Below, one piece after another: positions 10,226-18,266 of a stretch of 64,000 nucleotides of DNA; position 1 is the first letter of the stretch; each line of letters opens with the position of its first letter. Made by a program: the position numbers and the translations under genes. Source of the stretch: Mycolicibacter senuensis (GTDB taxonomy: Bacteria; Actinomycetota; Actinomycetes; Mycobacteriales; Mycobacteriaceae); contig NZ_LQPS01000032.1 of assembly GCF_002101885.1 (NCBI RefSeq), forward strand, positions 62,001 through 126,000. The letters are read 5' to 3'. The notes beneath the pieces were generated by a model. The model was not told the origin of the DNA and made no database searches. It saw only the letters and a program-made list of their open reading frames with translations.

Positions 10226-10244
10226 TTAGGTTAGACTCTACTAA
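10226..10244. promoter_or_regulatory. IdeR-like iron box
   Basis: The 19 bases TTAGGTTAGACTCTACTAA match 15 of 19 positions of the mycobacterial IdeR consensus as I recall it (TTAGGTTAGGCTAACCTAA), with a perfect left half. It lies in the divergent region between bfrA and the gene at 10246. In M. tuberculosis IdeR with iron activates bfrA from boxes upstream of its promoter. The box ends one base before the ATG at 10246, so it would repress that gene or point to a later start there. Confidence 0.65.
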
Positions 10245-10245
10245 C

Positions 10246-10941
10246 ATGAGACTAGCCACGCCAGGCCGCCGTGTCGGCAGTTCGGGCCATGGTGTGTCCC
10301 ATCGCGACGATCCGCATTCGCTGGTGCTGGCGCTGGACTACCGGGTTGACGACGTTGATCGGACCTGGTCGCTGATCCGCGACGACCATGCGCCGCTTAT
10401 CAGCCTCGGCGCCCGCCACGCGGTGCTCTACACCTCGGCGGTCGAAACCGACCGCGTGCTGGTGACGATCGGCCTGCGTCACCGGGTGTCGGTCAAGGAG
10501 TTGTTGCACTCCCCCGCGGTCTTCGAATGGTTCGACCGCTCCGGGGTCAACGACTTGCCGGCGATCTTCGCCGGCGAGGTCCGAGAGAAGATCAACCTGG
10601 CCCAGCCCGGCCCGCGGCAATCCGGCGCGGAGGTGATCGTCGGGGTGGTGTCCACCGTGGCCGATCCCGCGGATCTGATGGCCAACGTGCACCGCGGACT
10701 GGATCGATTCGCCGGTGCCGGCGTGCGCAAGGTGTGGGTGTATCAGGCCGTCGACGACGGGAATGAGGTGATGACGCTGCTGGAGATCGACAGTGCGGCA
10801 AGTGCGCAACGCTGGATCGACCACCCGGACACCGCCGCGGAGTGGATGATCGGTTCCGGCGCCGGAGGGTATCCCCGGCCGTTCGTCGGAAAGCTCGCTG
10901 CCGCAATCGATCTGATGACGCCTGTGGACGACGGTCGGTAG
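10246..10941 (+). CDS. Two-repeat protein of unknown function in the bacterioferritin locus
   Basis: A protein of 231 residues (215 if it starts at the in-frame GTG at 10294). I recognise no named family. The two halves resemble each other: LVLALDYRVDDVDRTW... LGARHAVLYT... LLHSPAVFEWFDRSG in the first, and VIVGVVSTVADPADLM... AGVRKVWVYQ... WIDHPDTAAEWMIGSG in the second. Each looks like a beta-alpha-beta-beta-alpha unit of a ferredoxin-like or dimeric alpha/beta-barrel type, so this is probably a fused duplicate. No Cys cluster is seen. The IdeR-like box abuts the ATG at 10246, and bfd follows after 10 bases, so the gene is very likely iron-regulated and part of iron storage or release. Confidence 0.75.
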   Translation: MRLATPGRRVGSSGHGVSHRDDPHSLVLALDYRVDDVDRTWSLIRDDHAPLISLGARHAVLYTSAVETDRVLVTIGLRHRVSVKELLHSPAVFEWFDRSGVNDLPAIFAGEVREKINLAQPGPRQSGAEVIVGVVSTVADPADLMANVHRGLDRFAGAGVRKVWVYQAVDDGNEVMTLLEIDSAASAQRWIDHPDTAAEWMIGSGAGGYPRPFVGKLAAAIDLMTPVDDGR

Positions 10942-10951
10942 GGGTATCGCC

Positions 10952-11188
10952 ATGTATGTATGCCTTTGTGTCGGAGCCACCAATCAGATGGTGAGCGACG
11001 CCGTCGCGGCCGGGGCGTCGACGTCCAAAGAGGTCGCCGCGATGTGCGGGGCCGGTGGCGACTGCGGCAGGTGCCGGTGCACCGTCCGCGGCATCATCGA
11101 GGCCACGCTGGCCGCGGTGCCGTCCGCTCCGGCCAACGGTTCGCTGCGGCACCTCGCCCTGGACATCACACCGGTCGGGTCACACTGA
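10952..11188 (+). CDS. bfd: Bacterioferritin-associated ferredoxin (2Fe-2S)
   Basis: A 78-residue BFD-like [2Fe-2S] protein. Its cysteines lie in YVCLCVG (C-x-C) and, after about 35 residues, in CGAGGDCGRC (C-x2-C), the ligand spacing of Bfd and of the NirB/NifU BFD-like domains. A helix-turn segment (MVSDAVAAGASTSKEVAAM) lies between. In other bacteria Bfd binds bacterioferritin and passes electrons to its haem to release Fe(II). Ten bases separate it from the upstream two-repeat gene, which suggests one operon. The C-terminal tail (from about residue 55) is longer and Ala-rich. Confidence 0.87.
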   Translation: MYVCLCVGATNQMVSDAVAAGASTSKEVAAMCGAGGDCGRCRCTVRGIIEATLAAVPSAPANGSLRHLALDITPVGSH

Positions 11189-11198
11189 TCAGCGGCTG

Positions 11199-12134
11199 TT
11201 AGCCGACCAGGTCGACGCGGTGTCGCGCGGCGATCACGTCGCCGATGACGGCTGCGAGCCGCCGGTAGGAGTCCTCGCGCCCACTGGAGGTGCGAAACAC
11301 CAGCCCGATGCGCCGGCCCGGTCGGGGCGCGGCGAAGTGGGCCAGCGCCAAGCCGCTGCGCTCGGCTTCCACCTCGACCGCGGTCTGCGGGATCAACGTC
11401 ACCCCCAGCCCCCCGGTCACGCACTGCACCGCGGTCGCCAGGGACGCCGCCCGGGTGTTGGTCAACTGGGCCCGCACGCCGGCATTGCGGCAGATGTCCA
11501 GCGCCTGGTCCCGCAAGCAGTGCCCCTCGTCGAGCAGCAACAGCGGCAGGTCTGCCAGGGCAGCCGGCGAGACCCGTCGCTTGCCGGCCAGCGCATGCCC
11601 CGGCGGGAGGGCCAACACGAAGTCCTCGTCGTAGATGGGTATCTCGGTCATGCCGGCGGCCTCGGCCGGCAGTGCCAGCAGCGCGGCGTCCACCGCGCCC
11701 TCCCGCAACCCGGTGAGCAGTCGTTCGGTCTGGTCCTCGATCACCCGCAGGTTCAGGCCGGGTAGCCGTTCCGAGATGCCGGCCAGCACGGCGGGCAGCA
11801 CGTAGGGCGCCACCGTCGGGATAAGGCCGAGGCGCATGGTGCCCTGCAGCGGATCGGCGACCCCGGCCGCCGCCGCCGAGAACTGCGACGCCGCATCGAG
11901 CACGGCGTGGGCGTGCGGCAGCAACTGCTGCCCTTCGGCGGTCAGGAAGACCCGCCGGGTGGACCGCTCTATCAACTGGATGCCCAGACCGGCCTCCAGT
12001 GACGACAGGGCCTGCGACAACGTCGACTGGCTCAGGCCCAGGCCGGCCGCCGCGAGGCTGAAGTGGTGCTTCTCGGCGACCGCGGCAAACGCCCGCAGGC
12101 CCGCCAGGGTCGGCTGATAGCTTATATCGGTCAT
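11199..12134 (-). CDS. oxyR: Hydrogen-peroxide regulator OxyR (LysR family)
   Basis: A full-length 311-residue LysR-type regulator. The N-terminal winged helix-turn-helix is at about residues 5-65 ([37 protein letters not shown]). The redox switch is intact: [12 protein letters not shown] contains the two cysteines nine residues apart that form the peroxide-sensing disulfide in OxyR. The gene is divergent from ahpC, the classical mycobacterial arrangement. In the M. tuberculosis complex this gene is a pseudogene; here I see no frameshift or stop. The ATG at 12134 gives the usual N-terminus; an upstream in-frame start at 12161 is less likely. Confidence 0.93.
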   Translation of the reverse strand: MTDISYQPTLAGLRAFAAVAEKHHFSLAAAGLGLSQSTLSQALSSLEAGLGIQLIERSTRRVFLTAEGQQLLPHAHAVLDAASQFSAAAAGVADPLQGTMRLGLIPTVAPYVLPAVLAGISERLPGLNLRVIEDQTERLLTGLREGAVDAALLALPAEAAGMTEIPIYDEDFVLALPPGHALAGKRRVSPAALADLPLLLLDEGHCLRDQALDICRNAGVRAQLTNTRAASLATAVQCVTGGLGVTLIPQTAVEVEAERSGLALAHFAAPRPGRRIGLVFRTSSGREDSYRRLAAVIGDVIAARHRVDLVG

Positions 12135-12141
12135 ACCGATA
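12125..12141. promoter_or_regulatory. Palindrome on the oxyR start codon, probable OxyR operator
   Basis: TATCGGT-CAT-ACCGATA is a perfect 7-bp inverted repeat spaced by three bases. The CAT is the reverse complement of the oxyR ATG, so the site is centred on the start codon. It contains the T-N11-A core expected of a LysR-type binding site and lies about 110 bases upstream of the ahpC ATG. Binding here could repress oxyR and activate ahpC. Confidence 0.65.
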
Positions 12142-12249
12142 AGTGTAGTGCCAAGTATCACCTTTCATTTTTAATTCAGATAGGGCAACATGGAGCGTGC
12201 GGACGCTGAACTCGTCCGCGCCCCGAAAACTCACACCAGAAGGAGTGTC

Positions 12250-12837
12250 ATGGCACTGCTGACCATTGGCGACCAGTTCCCGTCCTACCGGCTCACCGCG
12301 CTGATCCCAGGCGACCTGTCGAAGGTCGACGCGAAGGGCCCCGAGGACTTCTTCACCACCGTCACCAGCGACGACCACCCCGGCAAGTGGCGGATCGTGT
12401 TCTTCTGGCCCAAGGACTTCACCTTCGTCTGCCCCACCGAGATCGCCGCGTTCGGCAAGCTGAACGACGAGTTCGCCGACCGCGACGCTCAGGTGCTCGG
12501 CGCGTCGATCGACAACGAGTTCGTGCACTACAACTGGCGTCTGCAGCACGAGGACCTCAAGACGCTGCCGTTCCCGATGCTGGCAGACCTCAAGCGCGAG
12601 CTCGCCGAGGCCACCGGTGTGCTCAACGCCGACGGTGTCGCCGACCGGGCGACCTTCATCGTCGACCCCAACAACGAGATCCAGTTCGTCTCGGTGACCG
12701 CGGGCTCGGTCGGCCGCAACGTCGACGAGGTGCTGCGCGTACTCGACGCGCTGCAGTCCGACGAGCTGTGCGCGTGCAACTGGAAGAAGGGCGACCCGAC
12801 GCTCAACGTCGGCGAGCTGCTCAAAGAATCGATGTGA
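12250..12837 (+). CDS. ahpC: Alkyl hydroperoxide reductase AhpC (2-Cys peroxiredoxin)
   Basis: A 195-residue peroxiredoxin that reduces H2O2, alkyl peroxides and peroxynitrite in the cytoplasm. The peroxidatic Cys is in DFTFVCPTE (residue 61). Two further cysteines in ELCACNWKKGD (about residues 174 and 176) are the mycobacterial arrangement with three redox cysteines. A strong ribosome binding site (AGAAGGAG) precedes the ATG at 12250, which excludes an upstream frame start at 12190. ahpD, its dedicated reductase, follows after 49 bases. Divergent oxyR and the palindrome on its start suggest OxyR control. Confidence 0.96.
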   Translation: MALLTIGDQFPSYRLTALIPGDLSKVDAKGPEDFFTTVTSDDHPGKWRIVFFWPKDFTFVCPTEIAAFGKLNDEFADRDAQVLGASIDNEFVHYNWRLQHEDLKTLPFPMLADLKRELAEATGVLNADGVADRATFIVDPNNEIQFVSVTAGSVGRNVDEVLRVLDALQSDELCACNWKKGDPTLNVGELLKESM

Positions 12838-12886
12838 CCGAGGCCCAAACGGTGCAGCGGGCCGGCGATGAAAGGAATGGCGCCAG

Positions 12887-13426
12887 ATGAGTATTGAGAA
12901 TCTCAAGAACGCGGTCCCCGAATTCGCCAAGGACCTGAAGCTCAACCTGGGTTCGATCGCTCGCACCACCGCCCTCAACGAGGAGCAGCTCTGGGGCAGC
13001 CTGTTGGCCAGCGCCGCGGCGACACGCAACGCCACGGTGCTCGCCGAGATCAGCGACGAAGCGGCCGACAACCTGTCAGCCGAGGCCTATCAGGCCGCTC
13101 TGGGAGCGGCGTCGATCATGGGGATGAACAACGTGTTCTACCGTGGCCGGCACTTCCTGGACGGCGCCTACGACGACCTGCGGCCCGGGTTGCGGATGAA
13201 CATCATCGGCAACCCGGGGGTCGACAAGGCCAACTTCGAGCTGTGGAGCTTCGCGGTCTCGGCGATCAACGGCTGCCAGGCCTGCGTCGGCTCTCACGAG
13301 CAGGTCGTCCGGGATGCTGGCGTCGGCCGCGAGGCGGTGTTGGAGGCACTCAAGGTCGCCTCGATCGTGGCCGGCGTGGCCCAGGCGATCTTCGCCGGAC
13401 AGACCCTGCCCGAGAGTTCGGCCTAA
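12887..13426 (+). CDS. ahpD: Alkyl hydroperoxide reductase partner AhpD
   Basis: A 179-residue helical disulfide reductase that recycles AhpC, receiving electrons from dihydrolipoamide through SucB and Lpd in mycobacteria. The active-site motif [11 protein letters not shown] has the CxxC pair and the His four residues further on. [10 protein letters not shown] and the [10 protein letters not shown] helix before the CxxC are typical of AhpD. The length agrees with the M. tuberculosis protein (177 residues). It lies 49 bases after ahpC in the same operon; a perfect hairpin ends the unit nine bases after the stop. Confidence 0.95.
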   Translation: MSIENLKNAVPEFAKDLKLNLGSIARTTALNEEQLWGSLLASAAATRNATVLAEISDEAADNLSAEAYQAALGAASIMGMNNVFYRGRHFLDGAYDDLRPGLRMNIIGNPGVDKANFELWSFAVSAINGCQACVGSHEQVVRDAGVGREAVLEALKVASIVAGVAQAIFAGQTLPESSA

Positions 13427-13434
13427 GGATCGAT

Positions 13435-13468
13435 GCTGGCGCGGCTCGACTCGGCGAGCCGCGCCAGC
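13435..13468 (+). terminator. Terminator hairpin of the ahpC-ahpD operon
   Basis: A perfect 14-bp stem, GCTGGCGCGGCTCG (13435-13448) pairing with 13455-13468, with the six-base loop ACTCGG. It begins nine bases after the ahpD stop and lies about 75 bases before lldD2. No T run follows. It probably separates the oxidative-stress operon from lldD2. Confidence 0.8.
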
Positions 13469-13542
13469 CGGTCCAGGGTGACCGGGTCCTGCCGGCCGCC
13501 GTAACAGCGGTCCGACACCGAATCTCGTGGATGGAGCAACCG

Positions 13543-14787
13543 ATGCCGGTGACGCAGCGGCGCTTTCCCAGAGTCCACGATCTCGCGCCGCTGATCGGAT
13601 TTCGCCGGCCACGGTTCAACCGCCGCGCCCGGCGGCTGGACGCCGCGCTGACCGTCGAGGATCTGCGCCGCATCGCCCGGCGCCGCACCCCCAAAGCTGC
13701 CTTCGACTACACCGACGGTGCCGCCGACGACGAGATCTCGCTGGGACGGGCCCGACAGGCCTTCCGCGACATCGAGTTTCACCCGGCGATCCTGCGCGAC
13801 GTCACCGACGTCGACACCAGCCGTGACGTACTGGGCGCCGCGGTGGCGCTACCGTTCGCGATCGCCCCGACCGGGTTCACCCGGCTGATGCACACCGCCG
13901 GCGAGTTGGCCGGCGCCCGGGCAGCCGAGGCCGCCGGAATCCCGTTCTCGCTGTCGACGCTGGGCACGGCCTCCATCGAAGAAGTCGCCGCGGCCGCCCC
14001 CGGCGCCCGGCGGTGGTTCCAGCTGTATATGTGGCGCGACCGCGACCGGTCGATGGCGCTGCTGCGCCGCGCTGCCGACGCCGGCTACGACACCCTGCTG
14101 GCGACCGTCGACGCACCCGTCCCGGGGGCGCGCCGGCGCGACACCCGCAACGGCATGACCATCCCACCGGCGCTGACGCTGCGCACGGTGGCCGATGCGG
14201 TCGCGCACCCGGCCTGGTGGTTCGACCTCTTCACCACCGAGCCGCTGTCCTTCGCGTCGCTGGACCGGTGGTCGGGCACCGTCGCGCAGTACATGGACAG
14301 CATGTTCGACCCGAGCATGACCTTCGACGACCTGGCCTGGGTCAGGTCGCAGTGGCCGGGCCGGTTCGTCGTCAAAGGCATCCAGACCCTCGCCGACGCC
14401 CGGGCTGTGGTCGATCTCGGCGCCGACGGCATCGTGTTGTCCAACCACGGCGGTCGCCAACTCGACCGGGCACCGGTTCCTTTTCAGCTGCTGCCGCGCG
14501 TCGCGCGGGAGGTCGGGGCCGACACCGAAGTCCTGCTCGACACCGGGATCATGTCCGGCGCGGACATCGTGGCAGCGGTGGCACTCGGCGCCCGGTGCAC
14601 CCTGATCGGCCGGGCCTACCTGTACGGGCTGATGGCCGGCGGGCAGGCCGGGGTGCAGCGTGTCATCGACATCCTCGCCGAGCAGATCCGGCGCACCATG
14701 CGGCTGCTGGGGGTCAGCGAGCTCGCCGAGCTGTCACCGCAGCACGTGACGCAGCTGCGGCGGCTGGCTCCGCTCCACGGCGGGTGA
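13543..14787 (+). CDS. lldD2: Quinone-dependent L-lactate dehydrogenase
   Basis: FMN-dependent TIM-barrel 2-hydroxy-acid dehydrogenase that oxidises L-lactate to pyruvate and feeds electrons to the quinone pool. Motifs in order: [53 protein letters not shown] with the FMN-binding Lys, and [15 protein letters not shown] with the catalytic His and substrate Arg. The C-terminus [22 protein letters not shown] binds the FMN phosphate. An ATG at 13543 with GGAG six bases upstream gives 414 residues, the remembered length of M. tuberculosis LldD2. The frame is open far upstream through ahpD, without meaning. Confidence 0.93.
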   Translation: MPVTQRRFPRVHDLAPLIGFRRPRFNRRARRLDAALTVEDLRRIARRRTPKAAFDYTDGAADDEISLGRARQAFRDIEFHPAILRDVTDVDTSRDVLGAAVALPFAIAPTGFTRLMHTAGELAGARAAEAAGIPFSLSTLGTASIEEVAAAAPGARRWFQLYMWRDRDRSMALLRRAADAGYDTLLATVDAPVPGARRRDTRNGMTIPPALTLRTVADAVAHPAWWFDLFTTEPLSFASLDRWSGTVAQYMDSMFDPSMTFDDLAWVRSQWPGRFVVKGIQTLADARAVVDLGADGIVLSNHGGRQLDRAPVPFQLLPRVAREVGADTEVLLDTGIMSGADIVAAVALGARCTLIGRAYLYGLMAGGQAGVQRVIDILAEQIRRTMRLLGVSELAELSPQHVTQLRRLAPLHGG

Positions 14788-14795
14788 GGCCGGGC

Positions 14796-16265
14796 TCAGA
14801 ACGCGGGAGCCTGCGTCACCAATGCCGCGATCATGTCGGTGAGCACGCTCGCCTGGTCGGTGACCACGGCACCGCAGGCCTTCACGTCGATCACCGTGTC
14901 GGCCACCGCATCGAGCACCCGCTGGCAGGTGTATCCCCCGGGCCTGAGGGTGTACGTCTGCGAGATCCGGGGCGCGTCACCCACCGCTTCCCCGATATCC
15001 CAGGTGTAGGTATTGCGGTCGGGGTAGCTCACGGTGACCGTCTTGCCCACACAGCCCCGCCACTGCGGTACCGACTGCTGGACGAAGGCGGCGGCCAGAC
15101 CGGACTTCGGGGCGAACGTGGCGATGTCCTGGTCCACGAAAGGCCGGCCGTTGACCCCGGCGCGCTGCAGGCCGCCCGGCTCCTCCAACACCTTCCACGC
15201 CGCCGTTTGGGCCTGACTACCCTGGTAGACCTCGTCAATGCCCGGGTAGAGCACACCTAGACAGTCCGGCGGCGACAGCTCGATCACACCGCCCGGCTTG
15301 AACGCCGCCAGGTCGGCCTGCACCGTCGCCATCCCGGGAGCAGCCATCACGGCCTCGACGCCGGAGTCCTCCGCCAAGGCCGGCGCGGGCGGCTCCGGCG
15401 GCGTGGCGATGATCCCGGCCACCAGCGCACCCGCGGCCGCCACCGCCACCGTGGCGCCGCCGATCAGCAGCTTCTTCTTCGACCACCATCGGGTCCCCGA
15501 CGAGCTCGGACCAGGATCGGCGGCTGGTATGACACTCGGTGAGCGCCGGGCGGCCACCGGCCGCGGGCCGCTCACCGCGGCGACCGGAATCCCGACGGTG
15601 GACGCGGTGAAGCTCGGGTCGTTGGCGGCCAGGACGGCGTCGACGTCGGTGCGGGTGCGGACCGTGACATCCGGCCGGTCGCGCAGCCGGCACAGCAGCT
15701 GAACGATATCGCTGCGCACAGTCGGGTCGTCGCAGTCCTCGTCCAGCCGGGACCGAAGCTCGAATACCAACTCGGCCTGCTTACGGTAACTCAGTTCGGG
15801 TCCGGCCAGATCCGAGGACAGTCGCATCAGATAGGCGAACGGCACCGTCGGCTCTTCCGGCAACGGCGCCGGCAGCGGCACGGCCCGCCGCGACATGCTG
15901 GCCAGCGCCGCGGTCAAGCGGGCATCGGCGGCCGGGTTACGGTGTCGGTAGTCGACGATCTGGGTCGCGGCCAGCGGGGTGACCCGCACACTGTCCACCG
16001 GCCCGATCTGCACCGGCAGCACCGGCCGGCGCAACGCCCGCGCATAGGCCAGCTCCGCCTGACAAGGCTTGGACCTCAGCGAGTTGTTCGACAGCGCGAC
16101 GAGGAACACCGTGCAGTTGCGAATCCGATCCAGGATGGTTTGCCACCACGCGTCGCCGCCACTGAGCTCCTCATCAAGCCACACCTGCTGCTCGGTGCTG
16201 CGCAGAACCGCAACCAGCGGGTCCACCAGCGCCCGATCCTGGCTGGCGTAACTGACAAACAGCAT
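14796..16265 (-). CDS. Membrane-anchored TIR-domain protein with PknH-type extracellular sensor
   Basis: A 489-residue protein joining three parts. Residues 1 to about 122 are a TIR domain: beta-A LFVSYASQD, WLDEEL, a BB-loop GGDAWWQ, and SKPCQAELAYA, in which Glu71 sits at the position of the NADase catalytic Glu. A linker region, partly helical (about 140-215), precedes a basic WWSKKK and one transmembrane helix at about 266-288. Residues 290-489 match the extracellular sensor domain of Ser/Thr kinase PknH: four cysteines in SPPDCLGVLYPG, QWRGCVGKTVTV, GGYTCQRVL and VKACG form the two expected disulfides. In PknH this domain is attached to a kinase; here the kinase is replaced by TIR. The ATG follows GGAGAGGGGACC. 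Divergent from the RyR gene by 167 bases. Confidence 0.9.
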   Translation of the reverse strand: MLFVSYASQDRALVDPLVAVLRSTEQQVWLDEELSGGDAWWQTILDRIRNCTVFLVALSNNSLRSKPCQAELAYARALRRPVLPVQIGPVDSVRVTPLAATQIVDYRHRNPAADARLTAALASMSRRAVPLPAPLPEEPTVPFAYLMRLSSDLAGPELSYRKQAELVFELRSRLDEDCDDPTVRSDIVQLLCRLRDRPDVTVRTRTDVDAVLAANDPSFTASTVGIPVAAVSGPRPVAARRSPSVIPAADPGPSSSGTRWWSKKKLLIGGATVAVAAAGALVAGIIATPPEPPAPALAEDSGVEAVMAAPGMATVQADLAAFKPGGVIELSPPDCLGVLYPGIDEVYQGSQAQTAAWKVLEEPGGLQRAGVNGRPFVDQDIATFAPKSGLAAAFVQQSVPQWRGCVGKTVTVSYPDRNTYTWDIGEAVGDAPRISQTYTLRPGGYTCQRVLDAVADTVIDVKACGAVVTDQASVLTDMIAALVTQAPAF

Positions 16266-16432
16266 GGTCCCCTCTCCAGGCCCATGTTCGAGGACGCGAA
16301 CCGATCAATATCCCGTATTGCAAGACGGCTGGCCGATATCGGTCATCGCGCGTCCGGGTTAGTGTACGAGAGACCAAGTCGTTTCCGCGACGGGCTGGTC
16401 GGCCCGCCGGAAGCAGGAGAGGAGAAGCGTCG
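16266..16432. promoter_or_regulatory. Shared divergent promoter region of the TIR and RyR genes
   Basis: The only gene-free stretch between the two divergent starts. It contains an AT-richer segment (about 16300-16330, CGATCAATATCCCGTATTGC) and the short symmetric GCCGATATCGG (16332-16342). Each end has a good ribosome binding site: GGAGAGGGG for the TIR gene and GGAGAGGAG for the RyR gene. A common regulator is likely; I cannot name one. Confidence 0.5.
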
Positions 16433-18235
16433 ATGGCCGGTTCCGCCGCCGAGCCCGATGAGCGGGGGCGTAACGCGCCGCCACCGACGACCTTTCAGCA
16501 CAGATTGCTGACCGGCCTGACCGATCCGCACTGGTACTGGGTGCTGATACCGGCGGGAATCGCGGCCTTCGTGCTGGGGCTGTGGGGCTACGGCTCCTAT
16601 GGCGGCGGCCATCACTCGCTGTCGGATTCGGTCTACGGTGCGGTCAAGCTGTACTTCCTGCACGCCGCCCCCCAGCCGGAGCACAATGTCGGCGTCGCAC
16701 TGGACATCGCCCGCTTCCTGGCGCCGATCGTCGCCGGCTGGGCCGCCCTCATTGCGGTGGTGTCGGTATTCCGCGACCGAGTGCAGCAACTGCTGATCCC
16801 GTTCAAGCACGGTCACGTCGTGGTCTGCGGCCTGGGCTATGCCGGGTTCGAGTTCGTCCGCAAGCTGCGCGCCGCGGGCTACCGGGCGGTGGTGATCGAA
16901 TCCGACGAGAACAACCCGCGAATCAGGACCTGCCGTAACTGGGGGTTCCCGGTCATCATCGGGGATGCGCAACTGAGTGCCACCCTCGAGTCAGCCGGCG
17001 TCCGCCGGGCCGCCCGGTTGCTCGCGGTGACCTCCGATAGCGTGGCCAACACCGAAATCGTCACACTGGCACGCAGATTGGCCCACTCCGCCCGGCGCCA
17101 GCCGATCTTCGGCCGCTCGGGTGGACACGTCCTGCGCTGCCTGGCGCGCATCGACGACCCGGGGCTGTGTGTACTGCTGCGACTCGGCGAGTTCAATCGC
17201 GGTGACGATCAGTCAGTCGTCGACTTCTTCAACATCGACACAGTCGGTGCCCGGCTGCTACTGGACAAGTATCCGGTGGACACGCGACAGCGTCCGCACA
17301 TCGCGGTCGCCCACCTCGACGGTGTCGGTTCGGGGGTGGTCTTTCAGGCGGCACGGCAGTGGCACGACGAACGCACCGGTGACCAGCCGCTGCTGGTGAC
17401 GGTGATCGACGACAACGCCGCCGACAAGGTGGCCGCCCTGATCGCCCAGTACCCCGCCCTGGAGGAGATCTGCGAATTCCACTGCTCGTCGACCTCGATG
17501 CGGGACATCGACCGATTGGCGCAGGCGACCGACCGACCGGTCACCCAGGCCTATGTGACCGGCTACCGCGACGAGCGCAATGTCGGGTCGGCCCTGAATC
17601 TGCGTCGGGCCCTCGACGACACGGTCCCGGTGGTCACCACGATCTCGCGGGCCTACGGTGTGGCCGAATTGCTCGAGGAGAAGGCGGCTCTCGGAGCGGG
17701 CGTCAGCGTGTTCCGGACGTTGCAGGAGACCTGCAGCGTCGAGCTCGTCGAGGGTGGCTCGCTGGAGGCCATCGCCCAGGAAATCCACCGGCGCTACTGC
17801 CTGATGCAGCCAGCCGGTGTGCCTGCGCCGCCGCCATGGCCGGAATTGGATGACGCCCTGAAGGAATCGAGTCGAGCCCAGGCTCGCCACATCGGAGTGA
17901 AGCTGCGCAGCATCGGGTGTGTGATCGCACCGCTGCGCGACTGGCAGGCCAAGGACTTCCAGTTCACCGACGAGGAGATGGACACACTGGGTGCCATGGA
18001 GCACGACCGGTGGATGCAGGAGAAGCTCGCCGCCGGCTGGACCCTGGGCGACGAGAACCGCGAACGCAAGAAGGACCCGCATCTGGTGCCGATGGACGAG
18101 TTGCCGTCCGAGGTCGCCGAGGTGGACCGCATCTTCGTACGCGCAATCCCGCAGATGCTGGCAGCCGCCGGCCTGGAGATCGTCGATCTCACGAGGTCGG
18201 CGCCGAGGTACCCGTGCCACCGGGCGCCGCACTGA
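16433..18235 (+). CDS. Two-helix TrkA_N/RCK protein with C-terminal RyR domain
   Basis: A 600-residue protein. Two transmembrane helices (about residues 33-57 and 90-112) flank a short loop, as in two-helix channel subunits, but no K+ selectivity filter of the TVGYG type is present. A TrkA_N/RCK Rossmann domain follows (about 123-260; VVVCGLGYAGFEFVRKL with GxGxxG and the acidic VVIESDE). A second, diverged Rossmann-like region spans about 283-450. The C-terminus (about 505-585) is a RyR domain: DTLGAMEHDRWMQEKLAAGW, DPHLVPMDELPSE and VRAIPQMLAAAG. Bacterial RyR domains have been proposed to sense nucleotide signals in conflict systems with TIR enzymes. GGAGAGGAG precedes the ATG. A terminator hairpin lies 31 bases after the stop. 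Confidence 0.87.
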   Translation: MAGSAAEPDERGRNAPPPTTFQHRLLTGLTDPHWYWVLIPAGIAAFVLGLWGYGSYGGGHHSLSDSVYGAVKLYFLHAAPQPEHNVGVALDIARFLAPIVAGWAALIAVVSVFRDRVQQLLIPFKHGHVVVCGLGYAGFEFVRKLRAAGYRAVVIESDENNPRIRTCRNWGFPVIIGDAQLSATLESAGVRRAARLLAVTSDSVANTEIVTLARRLAHSARRQPIFGRSGGHVLRCLARIDDPGLCVLLRLGEFNRGDDQSVVDFFNIDTVGARLLLDKYPVDTRQRPHIAVAHLDGVGSGVVFQAARQWHDERTGDQPLLVTVIDDNAADKVAALIAQYPALEEICEFHCSSTSMRDIDRLAQATDRPVTQAYVTGYRDERNVGSALNLRRALDDTVPVVTTISRAYGVAELLEEKAALGAGVSVFRTLQETCSVELVEGGSLEAIAQEIHRRYCLMQPAGVPAPPPWPELDDALKESSRAQARHIGVKLRSIGCVIAPLRDWQAKDFQFTDEEMDTLGAMEHDRWMQEKLAAGWTLGDENRERKKDPHLVPMDELPSEVAEVDRIFVRAIPQMLAAAGLEIVDLTRSAPRYPCHRAPH

Positions 18236-18266
18236 TATGTAGATGGCTCGTGTCAAGAGGCATGGC

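Noticed and set aside
12190..12249. Upstream in-frame start of ahpC
   Set aside because: The ATG at 12250 has a strong AGAAGGAG site and gives the standard 195-residue AhpC; the upstream extension is not AhpC-like.
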